From assembly GCF_011694815.1 (NCBI RefSeq), contig NZ_CP050177.1, forward strand, positions 7,652,785 through 7,716,784: a stretch of DNA of 64,000 nt, read 5' to 3'. Position numbers and translations under genes: made by a program. Source of the stretch: Streptomyces liangshanensis (GTDB lineage: Bacteria; Actinomycetota; Actinomycetes; Streptomycetales; Streptomycetaceae). Below, one piece after another: positions 9,723-18,397 of the stretch; positions within the stretch are counted from its first letter, which is position 1; every line of letters starts with the position of its first letter. The notes beneath the pieces were generated by a model, which worked only from the letters and a program-made list of their open reading frames with translations, did not search any database and was not told the origin of the DNA.

Positions 9723-10256
9723 GTGACAACTCAGGTGATCGTGTTGAACGGCGGTTCCAGTTCGGGCAAGTCCGGCATCGTCCGGTGTCTCCAGGCAGTG
9801 CTGCCGGACCCGTGGCTCGCCGCCGCGATCGACTCGCTGGTCGACGCGATGCCCGCCTCCCTCAGAAGCTCGGACGCCGGCATCGAGTTCACCGCGGACG
9901 GGGGTGTGAACCTCGGAGCGGAGTTCCTCAGACTGGAGGCCGCCTGGATGGAGGGCGTCGCCGCGACGGCGCGCGCGGGCGTGGGCGTCATCGTGGACGA
10001 CGTCTTCCTCGGCGGCCCGGAATCCCAGGAGCGGTGGCGCAAGGCCCTGGTCGGACTGGACGTGCTGTGGGTGGGCGTCCGGTGCGAGACCCCGGTCGCC
10101 GAGGGCCGCGAGATCGCGCGCGGCGACCGGGCCAGGGGAATGGCCGCCGCGCAGGCGGACCTGGTCCACCGCGGCGTGGTCTACGACCTGGAGATCGACA
10201 CCACCCACGCGGAGTCCCTGGACTGCGCACGGTCCATCGCGGCCCGCGTCACCTAG
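9723..10256 (+). CDS. Chloramphenicol 3-O-phosphotransferase-like kinase
   Basis: 177-aa P-loop kinase closely resembling Streptomyces venezuelae CPT, which inactivates chloramphenicol by phosphorylating its 3-hydroxyl. The Walker A GGSSSGKS spans residues 10-17 and the catalytic Asp37 sits in [11 protein letters not shown]. The motifs IVDDVFLGG and VLWVGVRCE also match. Length equals CPT. GTG start at 9723. No chloramphenicol biosynthetic genes are nearby, so it is probably a stand-alone resistance gene. Confidence 0.87.
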   Translation: MTTQVIVLNGGSSSGKSGIVRCLQAVLPDPWLAAAIDSLVDAMPASLRSSDAGIEFTADGGVNLGAEFLRLEAAWMEGVAATARAGVGVIVDDVFLGGPESQERWRKALVGLDVLWVGVRCETPVAEGREIARGDRARGMAAAQADLVHRGVVYDLEIDTTHAESLDCARSIAARVT

Positions 10257-10316
10257 CCGAGGCCGCCCCTCCCTCCCCGCCCGCGCCGGCGGACGCCCTG
10301 ACGTACGAGACGTCCG

Positions 10317-11774
10317 TCAGGCCTGCGCGGCGGCCTCGGGCGCGGGGACCGGCGCCGGGGCGGACCCGGCCGGCGTGGTCCTCCGTACCGGAATGAGGGC
10401 GGCGACCACCGCCGCCGCCAGCCCCACACCGCATCCGATGAGCATGGCGGCACGGAAGCCGTCCTCGGACGGCAGGGCGTACCCGCCGAAGTCGGTGGTC
10501 ATCTGCGCCAGGACCACACCGATCACGGCGGCGGAGACCGAGCTGCCGATCGAACGCATCAGTGTGTTGAAGCTGTTGGCGGAGGCCGTCTCCGACAGGG
10601 GGACGGCGCCCATGATCAGGGCCGGCATCGCGCCGTACGCGAACCCCACGCCCGTGTTGCAGACGAGGGTGACCACCAACAGGCTCCAGGGGGACCCCGA
10701 GCCGAGCAGCGGCAGCGAGAGGCCGTATCCCACGCCGATGACAAGGCTGCCCACGGCCAGGGTGACCTTCGGGCCCTTGACCGCCGACAGCTTCGCGCCG
10801 AGCGGCGACATGATCATCATCATGAGGCCGGCCGGCGCCATCCACAGACCCATGGCGAGCATCGACTGCCCCAGGCCGTAACCGGTCGACTTCGGCAGCT
10901 GGAGCAGCTGCGGTACGACCAGGGACTGGGCGTACATCGCGAAACCGACCAGCACCGAGGCCGCGTTGGTCATCAGGACCTGGGGGCGGGCGGTCACCCG
11001 CAGGTCGACCAGCGGCTCGCTGATACGCAGTTCCCACACACCCCACACGAGCAGCACCACGACGGCGGCCGCGAAGAGCCCCAGGGTGGTGCCGCTGCCC
11101 CAACCCCAGTCCGCGCCCTTGGACACGGCGAGCAGCAGGCAGACCAGGCCGGCGCCCAGCCCGATGGCGCCGAGCACGTCGAAGCCCTTCGACCCGGTGG
11201 CCTCGCCGCCCGCGGGGACGAAGGCCCAGATGAGGCTTCCGACGGCCAGGGCCAGGGCGGCGACGACCCAGAACAGCACCCGCCAGCTGGTGTTCTCCGC
11301 GATCGCGGCGGCGAAGGGGAGGCCGAGCGCACCGCCCACGCCCATCGACGCGCTCATGATCGCGATGGACGAGCCGAGCTTCTCGGCCGGCACCACGTCG
11401 CGCAGGAGGCTGATGCCGAGGGGGACCACACCCATGCCGACGCCCTGGAGGCCGCGACCGACAATCATCGGGACGACGGACGACGACAGGGCGCACACCA
11501 CCGAGCCCACGACGAGCGGCACCAGGGAGACCAGCAGCATGCGGCGCTTGCCGTACATGTCGCCGAGCCGTCCGGCGACGGGCGTGGCGACGGCCGCCGC
11601 GAGCAGGGTGGCGGTGATGACCCAGGAGGCGTTGGACGCCGAGGTGTCGAGCAGCTTCGGCAGCTCCGCGATCAGCGGCACCACCAAGGTCTGGGTGATC
11701 GCGGCCACGATGCCCGCGAAGGCGAGGATGCCGACCACGCCACCGGGGCGGGCTGCGGGCTGGGAACTGTCCAC
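10317..11774 (-). CDS. MFS drug exporter, DHA2 (14-TM) type
   Basis: About 485-aa proton-driven multidrug efflux permease; around 14 hydrophobic segments and the MFS loop motif PVAGRLGDMYGKRRM are visible. GTG at 11774 is preferred since GGGAGA lies six bases upstream; ATG at 11804 is an alternative. A longer frame to 11891 reads through a DNA tandem repeat and gives an artificial repeated peptide, so it is rejected. It diverges from a MarR regulator with the 18-bp x 4 repeat between, which suggests MarR control of export. Confidence 0.9.
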   Translation of the reverse strand: MDSSQPAARPGGVVGILAFAGIVAAITQTLVVPLIAELPKLLDTSASNASWVITATLLAAAVATPVAGRLGDMYGKRRMLLVSLVPLVVGSVVCALSSSVVPMIVGRGLQGVGMGVVPLGISLLRDVVPAEKLGSSIAIMSASMGVGGALGLPFAAAIAENTSWRVLFWVVAALALAVGSLIWAFVPAGGEATGSKGFDVLGAIGLGAGLVCLLLAVSKGADWGWGSGTTLGLFAAAVVVLLVWGVWELRISEPLVDLRVTARPQVLMTNAASVLVGFAMYAQSLVVPQLLQLPKSTGYGLGQSMLAMGLWMAPAGLMMMIMSPLGAKLSAVKGPKVTLAVGSLVIGVGYGLSLPLLGSGSPWSLLVVTLVCNTGVGFAYGAMPALIMGAVPLSETASANSFNTLMRSIGSSVSAAVIGVVLAQMTTDFGGYALPSEDGFRAAMLIGCGVGLAAAVVAALIPVRRTTPAGSAPAPVPAPEAAAQA

Positions 11775-11831
11775 GGATGTCTCCCTGTTGGTCTGCCAGG
11801 TCATGGCGGAGCGCCACCACGGGTGCTCGAT

Positions 11832-11903
11832 GTGCACCATACATGAAGCGTGTGCCATGCATGAGACATGCACCATGCATGAAATGTGCACGGTGCATCA
11901 AGG
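11832..11903. repeat. 18-bp tandem repeat x4 between divergent MFS and MarR genes
   Basis: Four consecutive 18-base units start at 11832, 11850, 11868 and 11886. They share the core TGCACCATGCATGA with small changes (first unit GTGCACCATACATGAAGC, third ATGCACCATGCATGAAAT). The units hold ATGCAT and GTGCAC palindromes. The position in a divergent promoter fits a multi-site operator for the MarR protein encoded at 11967. Confidence 0.75.
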
Positions 11904-11966
11904 CTGTGATAGGGAGGGAGGGGAGAGCAGGATCCGACGCCGAAGAGAACCCGCGGTGACCCTTCC

Positions 11967-12467
11967 TTGGACAGCCCCGAGACGCCCGACACCCCTGATG
12001 CCGCCCCGACCCCCGACGCGTCCGGAAAGCCCCTGGAGCGGATCGAGTTCGAGGCCATGCTTCTCGGCCGGTACCTGCACCTGCTCGCCGCCCGGGGCGG
12101 CGGCCGGCTCGACCGCAGCGCCTACACCGTGCTCAGCCGCATCCGGGCCGAGGGCCCGATGTCGATCGGCCGGCTGAGCGACGCCTTCGGGCTGGACGCG
12201 TCCACCCTCAACCGGCAGACCGCCGCCATGCTGCGGGCCGGGACGGTCGAGCGCATCCCCGACCCCGAGGGGAGCATGGCCCGGCGGTTCGCCATCACGC
12301 CGGAAGGGGAGCGGCGGTTGGACCGGGACCGGGCCGAGAACGTGGCCGGTCTGGCCAGACTGCTGGAGGCCTGGACGCCGGCCGACGCGGCCCAACTGGC
12401 CGACGGCCTCTCGCGTTTGAACCGGGACATCGAACGCCTCGACGGCCGCCCCTGGCCACGCGACTGA
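11967..12467 (+). CDS. MarR-family transcriptional regulator
   Basis: 166-aa winged-helix repressor. The MarR core runs from about residue 35 to 140 (LSRIRAEGPMSIGRLSDAFG, then the recognition helix LDASTLNRQTAAML and the wing with RRFAITPEG). The start is a TTG at 11967, after which the N-terminus is a Pro/Asp-rich tail; it could be shorter. Its divergent partner is a DHA2 exporter, and the 18-bp repeats between them are the probable binding sites. Confidence 0.88.
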   Translation: MDSPETPDTPDAAPTPDASGKPLERIEFEAMLLGRYLHLLAARGGGRLDRSAYTVLSRIRAEGPMSIGRLSDAFGLDASTLNRQTAAMLRAGTVERIPDPEGSMARRFAITPEGERRLDRDRAENVAGLARLLEAWTPADAAQLADGLSRLNRDIERLDGRPWPRD

Positions 12468-12533
12468 GCCGGCAGCGACGCCATGGCGTCACTGCCGGCC
12501 CGGGGTCGGCTGTCCGTTACGGTAACTCGCCTG

Positions 12534-13400
12534 TCAGCCCTGGGGGTTGAACGCGATACCGGCCGGCTTGGAGTTGGTGAGCAGGCCCACGAACCTACCC
12601 TCGTTGATCTTGATCGTCGCCGAACCGAAGTCCGCGTTCATCAGCTTGTCGCGCAGCGCCGTGGTGGGCCAGCCGTTCCAGTCCACCAGGGGCGGGTAGC
12701 GCCAGTTGTGGTAGTGGTTCTCCGGCGGCTCGTCGTTGTTGTTGGCGAGCCGGAAGAAGTGCGTGGACAGCCCGTCCTTGTGGAAGACGACCTTCGGGTG
12801 CGTCCCGTCGAAGCGGACCTGCGAGCGGGGGTAGGTCACCTGGCTGCTGTGCTGTGTGGTCGTCACGTACTCCACCTGGTTGGTGGACTGGTTGATCCAG
12901 GAGATGACGTGCTCCCAGTCGTGGCGGTGGCCCCCGAGGCCGCTGCCCGCGACAGCCTGGTCCTTCTCGAAGTAGCTGGCGTACACGACCGCGCACCAGC
13001 CGTTGTTGCACTTCGAGCGGGCGTACGTCTGGGAGTTGTCGAGGTCCGACTGGTCCCGGCAGCTGCCGTTGACCGCGCCCGTCGTGTTCAGCCCGGGGGC
13101 GAGCGTTCCGTCAGGGCCGATCGCCGGCGTGGCGTAGCAGCCGTCGGTGTCGTAGTCGTAGGCGGGGGAGAAGGACTGCTCCCAACCCCCGGCGTTCTGC
13201 GGCAGGTTGCGCGGCGGATCGGCGTGAGCCATCGACGCGGGGATGACGACGGCCAGGACCGTGGCACCGAGCACGGTCGCGAACCGGGCCGCCCCGCGCT
13301 TCAGGACGGAGGGCCGGGAGGCGGCGACCGGCGCGTCCGACGTACCCGACGACCTCACCTCCGTCTCGACCGAAGGCGCTTGGCGCAGAAGACTTCTCAT
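12534..13400 (-). CDS. Secreted NPP1-family (necrosis-inducing-like) protein
   Basis: 288-aa protein with an N-terminal extension and a signal peptide (TVLGATVLAVVIPASMAHA). It then shows the NPP1/NLP fold hallmarks: the heptapeptide motif region GHRHDWEHV plus two early Cys. In plant pathogens NLPs are cytolytic toxins that bind sphingolipids, but many bacterial NLPs from saprophytes are not toxic, so plant interaction is only a possibility. Monocistronic, with no obvious regulator nearby. Confidence 0.88.
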   Translation of the reverse strand: MRSLLRQAPSVETEVRSSGTSDAPVAASRPSVLKRGAARFATVLGATVLAVVIPASMAHADPPRNLPQNAGGWEQSFSPAYDYDTDGCYATPAIGPDGTLAPGLNTTGAVNGSCRDQSDLDNSQTYARSKCNNGWCAVVYASYFEKDQAVAGSGLGGHRHDWEHVISWINQSTNQVEYVTTTQHSSQVTYPRSQVRFDGTHPKVVFHKDGLSTHFFRLANNNDEPPENHYHNWRYPPLVDWNGWPTTALRDKLMNADFGSATIKINEGRFVGLLTNSKPAGIAFNPQG

Positions 13401-13753
13401 TCTTGACTCTCCTCGCAGGACTCAAGACCCATGACGCGACATCAGGTCGGCACGGGGGGAGCGATCCGGCATCCGCGCGGGGACCCGCGCCGACGCACCA
13501 CACACGTCGCGACTGTTCCGGCACCGACGGGCCGACGCCTGAACAAGGCAAGGAAACCGGATGACATAGACATGATCAATGGCTGCGACAGGATGTCTTT
13601 GCGCCGGGCGCCCGTCGGCGAGGGCTCCCACCAGGACAATCCCTCCACGGGAGGACACCCCGTACCAGATCCTCGAAGTCCACCCGCCCCCAAGGCTGTT
13701 GTGCTCAGCGGCCCGTGCGGCGGGAGTCCGTCCCGGGCCGGGCGGAAGCCGGG
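13401..13753. other. Intergenic region between NPP1 gene and paaI
   Basis: 353 bases that must hold the promoter of the NPP1 gene (minus strand) and the end of paaI. No convincing reading frame, repeat or RNA gene was seen. Confidence 0.5.
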
Positions 13754-14191
13754 TCACGCCTCCCGGCGGTCCGCCCCCGGCGTACTCCTGAGGCCGCGGC
13801 TGCGCCCGCGGAACTCCACGATCACGTCGTCACCGCGCCGGACCGTCACGTCGTACAGGCCACTGCGGCCGAATCGGACCCGCTCCACCGCGACGGCCGT
13901 CAGGACGTCGCCCTCCCGCGCGGGGGCGACGAAGTCCACGTCCGCCCCGGCGGCGACCGTCACGGGGCCGTGCCCGTTGCAGGCGCAGGCGAAGGCGGTG
14001 TCGGCGAAGAGGAACAAGTAGCCCCCGTGGGCGATCCCGTGCCCGTTGACCATCGCCGCCGTGACGGTCATCCGCGTCACGGCGGTCCCGTCGCCGTGCT
14101 CCAGCAGTTCGATGCCCAGGCGCCGGGACGCCTCGTCCGCGGCGAACATCGACACGACGGGATCCGGCTCGGCGGGGGTGGCTCGTGTCAT
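13754..14191 (-). CDS. paaI: Phenylacetyl-CoA thioesterase (hotdog fold)
   Basis: 145-aa hotdog thioesterase. The motif NGHGIAHGGYLFLFADTAFA contains the catalytic Asp region of PaaI-type enzymes. PaaI hydrolyses ring-hydroxylated or dead-end phenylacetyl-CoA derivatives and relieves CoA trapping. It diverges from the thiolase and paaABCDE genes and carries a palindromic box just upstream of its start (14215), like the one before paaA, which suggests common control. Confidence 0.88.
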   Translation of the reverse strand: MTRATPAEPDPVVSMFAADEASRRLGIELLEHGDGTAVTRMTVTAAMVNGHGIAHGGYLFLFADTAFACACNGHGPVTVAAGADVDFVAPAREGDVLTAVAVERVRFGRSGLYDVTVRRGDDVIVEFRGRSRGLRSTPGADRREA

Positions 14192-14214
14192 CGTTCCATC
14201 CGTCTTGTGTCCCG

Positions 14215-14228
14215 ACCGAACATTCGGT
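14215..14228. promoter_or_regulatory. PaaR-like palindromic operator upstream of paaI
   Basis: ACCGAACATTCGGT is an inverted repeat (ACCGAA - CA - TTCGGT) 24 bases upstream of paaI and within the paaI/paaJ divergent region. TetR-type PaaR repressors of the Gram-positive paa regulon bind ACCGA...TCGGT palindromes, so this is a reasonable candidate. No paaR gene is in the window. Confidence 0.55.
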
Positions 14229-14396
14229 TAGCGTTCGGAGCGGTTACGTTACCCAGCCACGAACCTCGCCTGTCAAGAGGGGGACACATGCAGCGGGAAA
14301 GCCCGCCCGGCGCCGTGTTCCCCGGGCCCGCCCGCGTCGCGGTCCCGTCCGCCACCCACCCGTCCCGCCGCCCGGTCCCCGCCGAGGAGCCCGCCC

Positions 14397-15620
14397 ATGC
14401 CTGACGACGTCTACCTGATCGACGGAGCCCGTACCCCGCAGGGCCGCTACGGCGGCGCCCTCGCGTCCGTACGCCCCGACGACCTGGCCGCCCTCGTCGT
14501 CGGCGAGGCCGTCCGCCGCGCGGGCGTCCCCGGGGACGCCGTGGACGAGGTGATCCTCGGCGCCGCGAACCAGGCCGGTGAGGACAACCGGGACGTGGCG
14601 CGCATGGCCGTCCTGCTGGCCGGGCTGCCGCACACCGTGCCCGGCTACACCGTCAACCGGCTGTGCGCCTCCGGGCTGACGGCCGTCGCCTCCGCCGCCC
14701 AGGCGATCCGCGCGGGCGAGGCCGACCTCGTGGTCGCCGGCGGCGTCGAGTCGATGACCCGCGCCCCCTGGGTGATGGAGAAGCCCGGCACGCCATGGGC
14801 CAAGCCCGGCCAGGTGTTCGACACGTCCCTGGGCTGGCGCTTCACCAACCCCCGGTTCGCGGCGGCCGACCGCGCCGTGCCCGCGGGCGCCGACCCGCGC
14901 ACCACGAAGGTGACCCTGTCGATGGGGGAGACCGCCGAGGAGGTCGCCGCGCTCGACGGCATCACCCGCGCCGACTCCGACGCGTTCGCCCTGCGCAGCC
15001 ACCAGCGGGCCCTCGCCGCCCAGGAGGCGGGCCACTTCGACCGCGAGATCGTGCCGGTCCCCGTGAAGGACGGCGAGGTCACCCGCGACGAGGGCCCGCG
15101 CCCCACCACCACGCTCGAGAAGCTCGGCGCCCTGCGCACGATCTTCCGCGAGGACGGCATCGTCACCGCCGGCTCCTCCTCGCCGCTCTCCGACGGCGCC
15201 GCCGCGCTCGTCGTGGCGAGCGCCTCGGCCGTCGCCCGCTACGGACTCACCCCCCGGGCCCGCATCGTCGCCTCCGCCTCCGCCGGCGTCCAGCCCAACG
15301 TCATGGGCCTCGGCCCCGTGCCCGCCACCCGGAAGGTGCTGGCCCGCGCCGGCTGGCAGACCGCGGACCTCGACGCGATCGAGCTGAACGAGGCATTCGC
15401 CGCCCAGGCGCTGGCGGTCGTACGCCGTCTCGGACTCGACGAGGACCTGGTGAACGCCGACGGCGGGGCCATCGCGCTCGGCCACCCGCTGGGCTGCTCG
15501 GGCGCCCGCCTCGTCCTCACCCTGCTCGGCCGGCTGGAACGGGCCGACGCCCGCAAGGGCCTCGCCACCCTGTGCGTGGGCGTCGGCCAGGGCGTCGCGA
15601 TGTTGGTGGAGCGCGTATGA
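14397..15620 (+). CDS. paaJ: 3-oxoadipyl-CoA thiolase-type acetyl-CoA acyltransferase
   Basis: 407-aa thiolase that would cleave 3-oxoadipyl-CoA (or the dehydro-suberyl analogue) to acetyl-CoA and a shorter acyl-CoA, the last steps of phenylacetate breakdown. The acylated Cys90 sits in NRLCASGL. The [18 protein letters not shown] and CVGVGQG motifs are present. The sequence [20 protein letters not shown] is characteristic of PcaF/PaaJ. It lies between paaI and paaA with PaaR-like boxes on both sides. PcaF in another aromatic route is the alternative identity. Confidence 0.83.
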   Translation: MPDDVYLIDGARTPQGRYGGALASVRPDDLAALVVGEAVRRAGVPGDAVDEVILGAANQAGEDNRDVARMAVLLAGLPHTVPGYTVNRLCASGLTAVASAAQAIRAGEADLVVAGGVESMTRAPWVMEKPGTPWAKPGQVFDTSLGWRFTNPRFAAADRAVPAGADPRTTKVTLSMGETAEEVAALDGITRADSDAFALRSHQRALAAQEAGHFDREIVPVPVKDGEVTRDEGPRPTTTLEKLGALRTIFREDGIVTAGSSSPLSDGAAALVVASASAVARYGLTPRARIVASASAGVQPNVMGLGPVPATRKVLARAGWQTADLDAIELNEAFAAQALAVVRRLGLDEDLVNADGGAIALGHPLGCSGARLVLTLLGRLERADARKGLATLCVGVGQGVAMLVERV

Positions 15621-15728
15621 GCGCCGCGCCCCCGCGTATCCCGCCGGCCGGCGCACCGCCCGCACGGGACGCGGTCGCCGCCGACCCCGCGCGGCGCGCG
15701 GAAGGCCGTAGAATGCTTCGAACGGTGA

Positions 15729-15746
15729 ACCGAACGAATGGTCGGT
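15729..15746. promoter_or_regulatory. PaaR-like palindromic operator upstream of paaA
   Basis: ACCGAACGAATGGTCGGT has ACCGA/TCGGT inverted ends and lies 13 bases before the paaA start, overlapping the likely transcription-start region. Similar to the box at 14215. Confidence 0.55.
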
Positions 15747-15758
15747 TGGGGAGATGGC

Positions 15759-16748
15759 ATGGATGACACACAGTCCGGCGCGGCAGTGCACGCCGAACCG
15801 GCGCTCGCGGAGTACGAGGAGTCCTTCGCGGCCACGATCGCGCGCGACCAGCGCGTCGAGCCGCGGGACTGGATGCCCGACGGTTACCGCAAGACGCTGA
15901 TCAGGCAGATCGCACAGCACGCCCACTCGGAGATCATCGGCATGCAGCCGGAGGGCGACTGGATCACCCGGGCCCCCTCGCTGCGCCGCAAGGCGATCCT
16001 GTTCGCGAAGGTCCAGGACGAGGCCGGCCACGGCCTCTACCTGTACTCGGCCGCCGAGACCCTGGGCGTCGACCGGGACGACCTCACCACGCGCCTGATC
16101 GAGGGCCGCCAGAAGTATTCGTCGATCTTCAACTACCCCACCCCGACCTTCGCGGACGTCGGCGTGATCGGCTGGTTCGTGGACGGCGCGGCGATCTGCA
16201 ACCAGGTGCCGTTGTGCCGCAGTTCGTACGGTCCGTACGCCCGGGCGATGGTCCGTATCTGCAAGGAGGAGTCCTTCCACCAGCGGCAGGGCTACGAGTT
16301 GCTGATGACGATGATGCGCGGGACCGAGGCGCAGCGGGCGATGGTGCAGGACGCGGTGGACCGGTGGTGGTGGCCGTCGCTGATGATGTTCGGCCCGCCG
16401 GACGGGAACTCGCCGAACTCGGCGGCGTCGATGGCGTGGAAGATCAAGCGTCACAGCAACGACGAGCTGCGCCGGCGCTTCGTGGACATGACCGTGCCGC
16501 AGGCCCAGAAGCTCGGGGTGACCCTTCCGGACCCCGAACTGCGGTGGAACGAGGCGGAGGGCCGCCACGACTTCGGGACCCCCGACTGGGACGAGCTGAC
16601 GCGCGTCATCACGGGCGACGGGCCGTGCAACGAGGAGCGGGTCCGGCGGCGGCGCGAGGCGCACGAGGAAGGCGCGTGGGTACGGGAGGCGGCCGCGGCG
16701 CACGCGGCGAAGCAGGCGGCACGGACGCGCGAAGGAGCGGCGGCATGA
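15759..16748 (+). CDS. paaA: Phenylacetyl-CoA 1,2-epoxidase catalytic subunit PaaA
   Basis: 329-aa di-iron oxygenase subunit that epoxidises the ring of phenylacetyl-CoA. Diagnostic sections are [40 protein letters not shown] (iron-ligand Glu and His) and [15 protein letters not shown]. The start at 15759 is set by GGGGAG at 15748; an upstream in-frame ATG at 15738 would place its codons over the operator. ATGA overlap with paaB shows coupling. Confidence 0.96.
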   Translation: MDDTQSGAAVHAEPALAEYEESFAATIARDQRVEPRDWMPDGYRKTLIRQIAQHAHSEIIGMQPEGDWITRAPSLRRKAILFAKVQDEAGHGLYLYSAAETLGVDRDDLTTRLIEGRQKYSSIFNYPTPTFADVGVIGWFVDGAAICNQVPLCRSSYGPYARAMVRICKEESFHQRQGYELLMTMMRGTEAQRAMVQDAVDRWWWPSLMMFGPPDGNSPNSAASMAWKIKRHSNDELRRRFVDMTVPQAQKLGVTLPDPELRWNEAEGRHDFGTPDWDELTRVITGDGPCNEERVRRRREAHEEGAWVREAAAAHAAKQAARTREGAAA

Positions 16749-17047
16749 GCGAGATCCAGGAGTCGAGGGCGGGCTGGCCGCTGTACGAGGTGTTCGTGCG
16801 CGGCAAGCGGGGGCTCAACCACGTCCACGTCGGCTCGCTCCACGCGGCCGACGACCGGATGGCCCTCACCCACGCCCGGGACCTGTACACGCGGCGCAAC
16901 GAGGGCGTGAGCATCTGGGTGGTGCGCTCGGCGCACATCGCCGCCTCGACCCGTGACGAGAAGGACCCCTTCTTCGAGCCCAGCGCCGACAAGGTGTACC
17001 GGCATCCCACCTTCTACGACATCCCCGACGACGTCCCCCACATCTAG
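16745..17047 (+). CDS. paaB: Phenylacetyl-CoA epoxidase subunit PaaB
   Basis: 100-aa structural subunit of the PaaABCE complex, bridging PaaAC units. The family signatures [20 protein letters not shown] and [15 protein letters not shown] are clear, and the length is normal. Its ATG overlaps the paaA stop; paaC begins 10 bases after its own stop. Confidence 0.95.
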   Translation: MSEIQESRAGWPLYEVFVRGKRGLNHVHVGSLHAADDRMALTHARDLYTRRNEGVSIWVVRSAHIAASTRDEKDPFFEPSADKVYRHPTFYDIPDDVPHI

Positions 17048-17057
17048 GAGCCCGGGC

Positions 17058-17888
17058 ATGACCGACGACCACGTCTACATGACCCTCGCGGAGGGGCACG
17101 ACGACGGCGACGCCCGGTGGGCGTTCGGCACCGGCTTCGAGGACCCCCTGCACGGCGTGGACACCACCATCCCCGGCGGCGTCGATCGGGCGGACCTCAC
17201 CGCGACCTGTCTCGCGCTCGGCGACGACGCCCTGATCAGTGCCCAGCGGCTCGCGGAGTGGACCACCCGCGCCCCCGAGCTGGAGGAGGACGTCGCCCTC
17301 GCGAACATCGGGCTCGACCTGCTCGGGCAGGCCCGTCTGCTGTACACCCGGGCCGGCCACGCCGACGGCACCGGCCGCGGCGAGGACGCCTACGCGTACT
17401 TCCGCGACCCCGCCGCCTTCCGCAACGTACGCCTGGCCGAACTGCCGAACGGGGACTTCGCGTTCAGCGTCGTACGACTCCTGGTCCTGTCCACCTGGCG
17501 GCTCGCCCACTTCCAGCGGCTCACCACCACCGCGGACCCCGTCCTCTCCGCCATCGCGGTCAAGGGCGTGAAGGAGCTGACGTACCACCGCCAGTGGGCC
17601 GCCGACTGGACGCTGCGCCTTGGCGACGGCACCGAGGAGTCGCACCGGCGCACACGCACCGCGCTGCGGCAGGTCGCGCCGTACCTGGGCGAGCTGTTCT
17701 CGGCGTACGACGTCCGCGAAGAAGTCCTCGCGATCCTGCGCCAGGTCCTCGACGCCGCCGGACTCCCCCTGCCCGCGTGGCAGCCGCTCCCGGGATCCGG
17801 CCGGGACGGGGACCACACCGAACACCTCGCCCCGCTGCTGGCCGAGTTGCAGTCCGTGGCCCGGGCCCACCCGGAGGGCACATGGTGA
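17058..17888 (+). CDS. paaC: Phenylacetyl-CoA epoxidase subunit PaaC
   Basis: 276-aa catalytically inactive ferritin-fold partner of PaaA. ALGDDALISAQRLAEWTTRAP, ANIGLDLLGQARLLY and VKGVKELTYHRQWAADWTLR are the family landmarks. The ATG at 17058 is preceded by TAGGAG formed partly by the paaB stop. A longer frame to 16953 overlaps paaB and is rejected. The end overlaps the start of paaD. Confidence 0.95.
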   Translation: MTDDHVYMTLAEGHDDGDARWAFGTGFEDPLHGVDTTIPGGVDRADLTATCLALGDDALISAQRLAEWTTRAPELEEDVALANIGLDLLGQARLLYTRAGHADGTGRGEDAYAYFRDPAAFRNVRLAELPNGDFAFSVVRLLVLSTWRLAHFQRLTTTADPVLSAIAVKGVKELTYHRQWAADWTLRLGDGTEESHRRTRTALRQVAPYLGELFSAYDVREEVLAILRQVLDAAGLPLPAWQPLPGSGRDGDHTEHLAPLLAELQSVARAHPEGTW

Positions 17889-18397
17889 CCGGTACGGTGG
17901 ACGTCCGCCGCGCCCGTCACATCGCCGAGGGCGTGCCCGACCCGGAACTCCCCATGCTCACCCTCGCCGACCTCGGGGTGCTGCGCGGAGTCGAGGCCGG
18001 CGACGACGGCACGATCGTCGCGTCCCTCACCCCCACCTACTCCGGCTGTCCCGCCATGGCCGAGATGCGCGCCGGGGTGGCGACCCGGCTGAGGGCCGCC
18101 GGGTACGCGCACGTGGAGATCCGTACCGTCCTGGACCCGCCGTGGACCACGGACTGGATCACCCCTGCGGGCCGCCGCAAGCTCGCCGAGCACGGCATCG
18201 CCCCGCCCGGTCCCGCCCCCCGGCACGCGCCCGGCCCCGTCCCCCTGGTGCTCTCCCCGACGCGCGCACAGGTGGGCTGCCCCTTGTGCGGTTCGGCGGA
18301 CACCGAGGAAACCTCCCGGTTCGGTGCCACGTCGTGCAAGGCGCTGTGGCGCTGCCGCGCCTGCCGTGAGCCGTTCGAGTACGTCAAGGAGATCTGA
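17882..18397 (+). CDS. paaD: PaaD, Fe-S/maturation factor of phenylacetyl-CoA epoxidase
   Basis: 171-aa MIP18 (DUF59)-family protein needed for maturation of the epoxidase. The N-terminal MIP18 domain contains VPDPELPMLTLADLGVL and PTYSGCPAM. The C-terminal zinc-ribbon-like tail has CPLCGSADTEE and CRACREPF pairs. It overlaps paaC by 7 bases and shares its last base with the first base of paaE. Confidence 0.94.
   Translation: MVTGTVDVRRARHIAEGVPDPELPMLTLADLGVLRGVEAGDDGTIVASLTPTYSGCPAMAEMRAGVATRLRAAGYAHVEIRTVLDPPWTTDWITPAGRRKLAEHGIAPPGPAPRHAPGPVPLVLSPTRAQVGCPLCGSADTEETSRFGATSCKALWRCRACREPFEYVKEI

Noticed and set aside
11775..11891. N-terminal extension of the DHA2 exporter with repeated HISCMVHVSCMAHASC
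   Set aside because: It is the translation of the 18-bp DNA repeat; a good ribosome site and family start lie at 11774.
11832..11903. CRISPR-like array at the 18-bp repeats
   Set aside because: Units are contiguous without spacers, only four copies, and there are no cas genes; the same applies to the 16-bp and 12-bp arrays.
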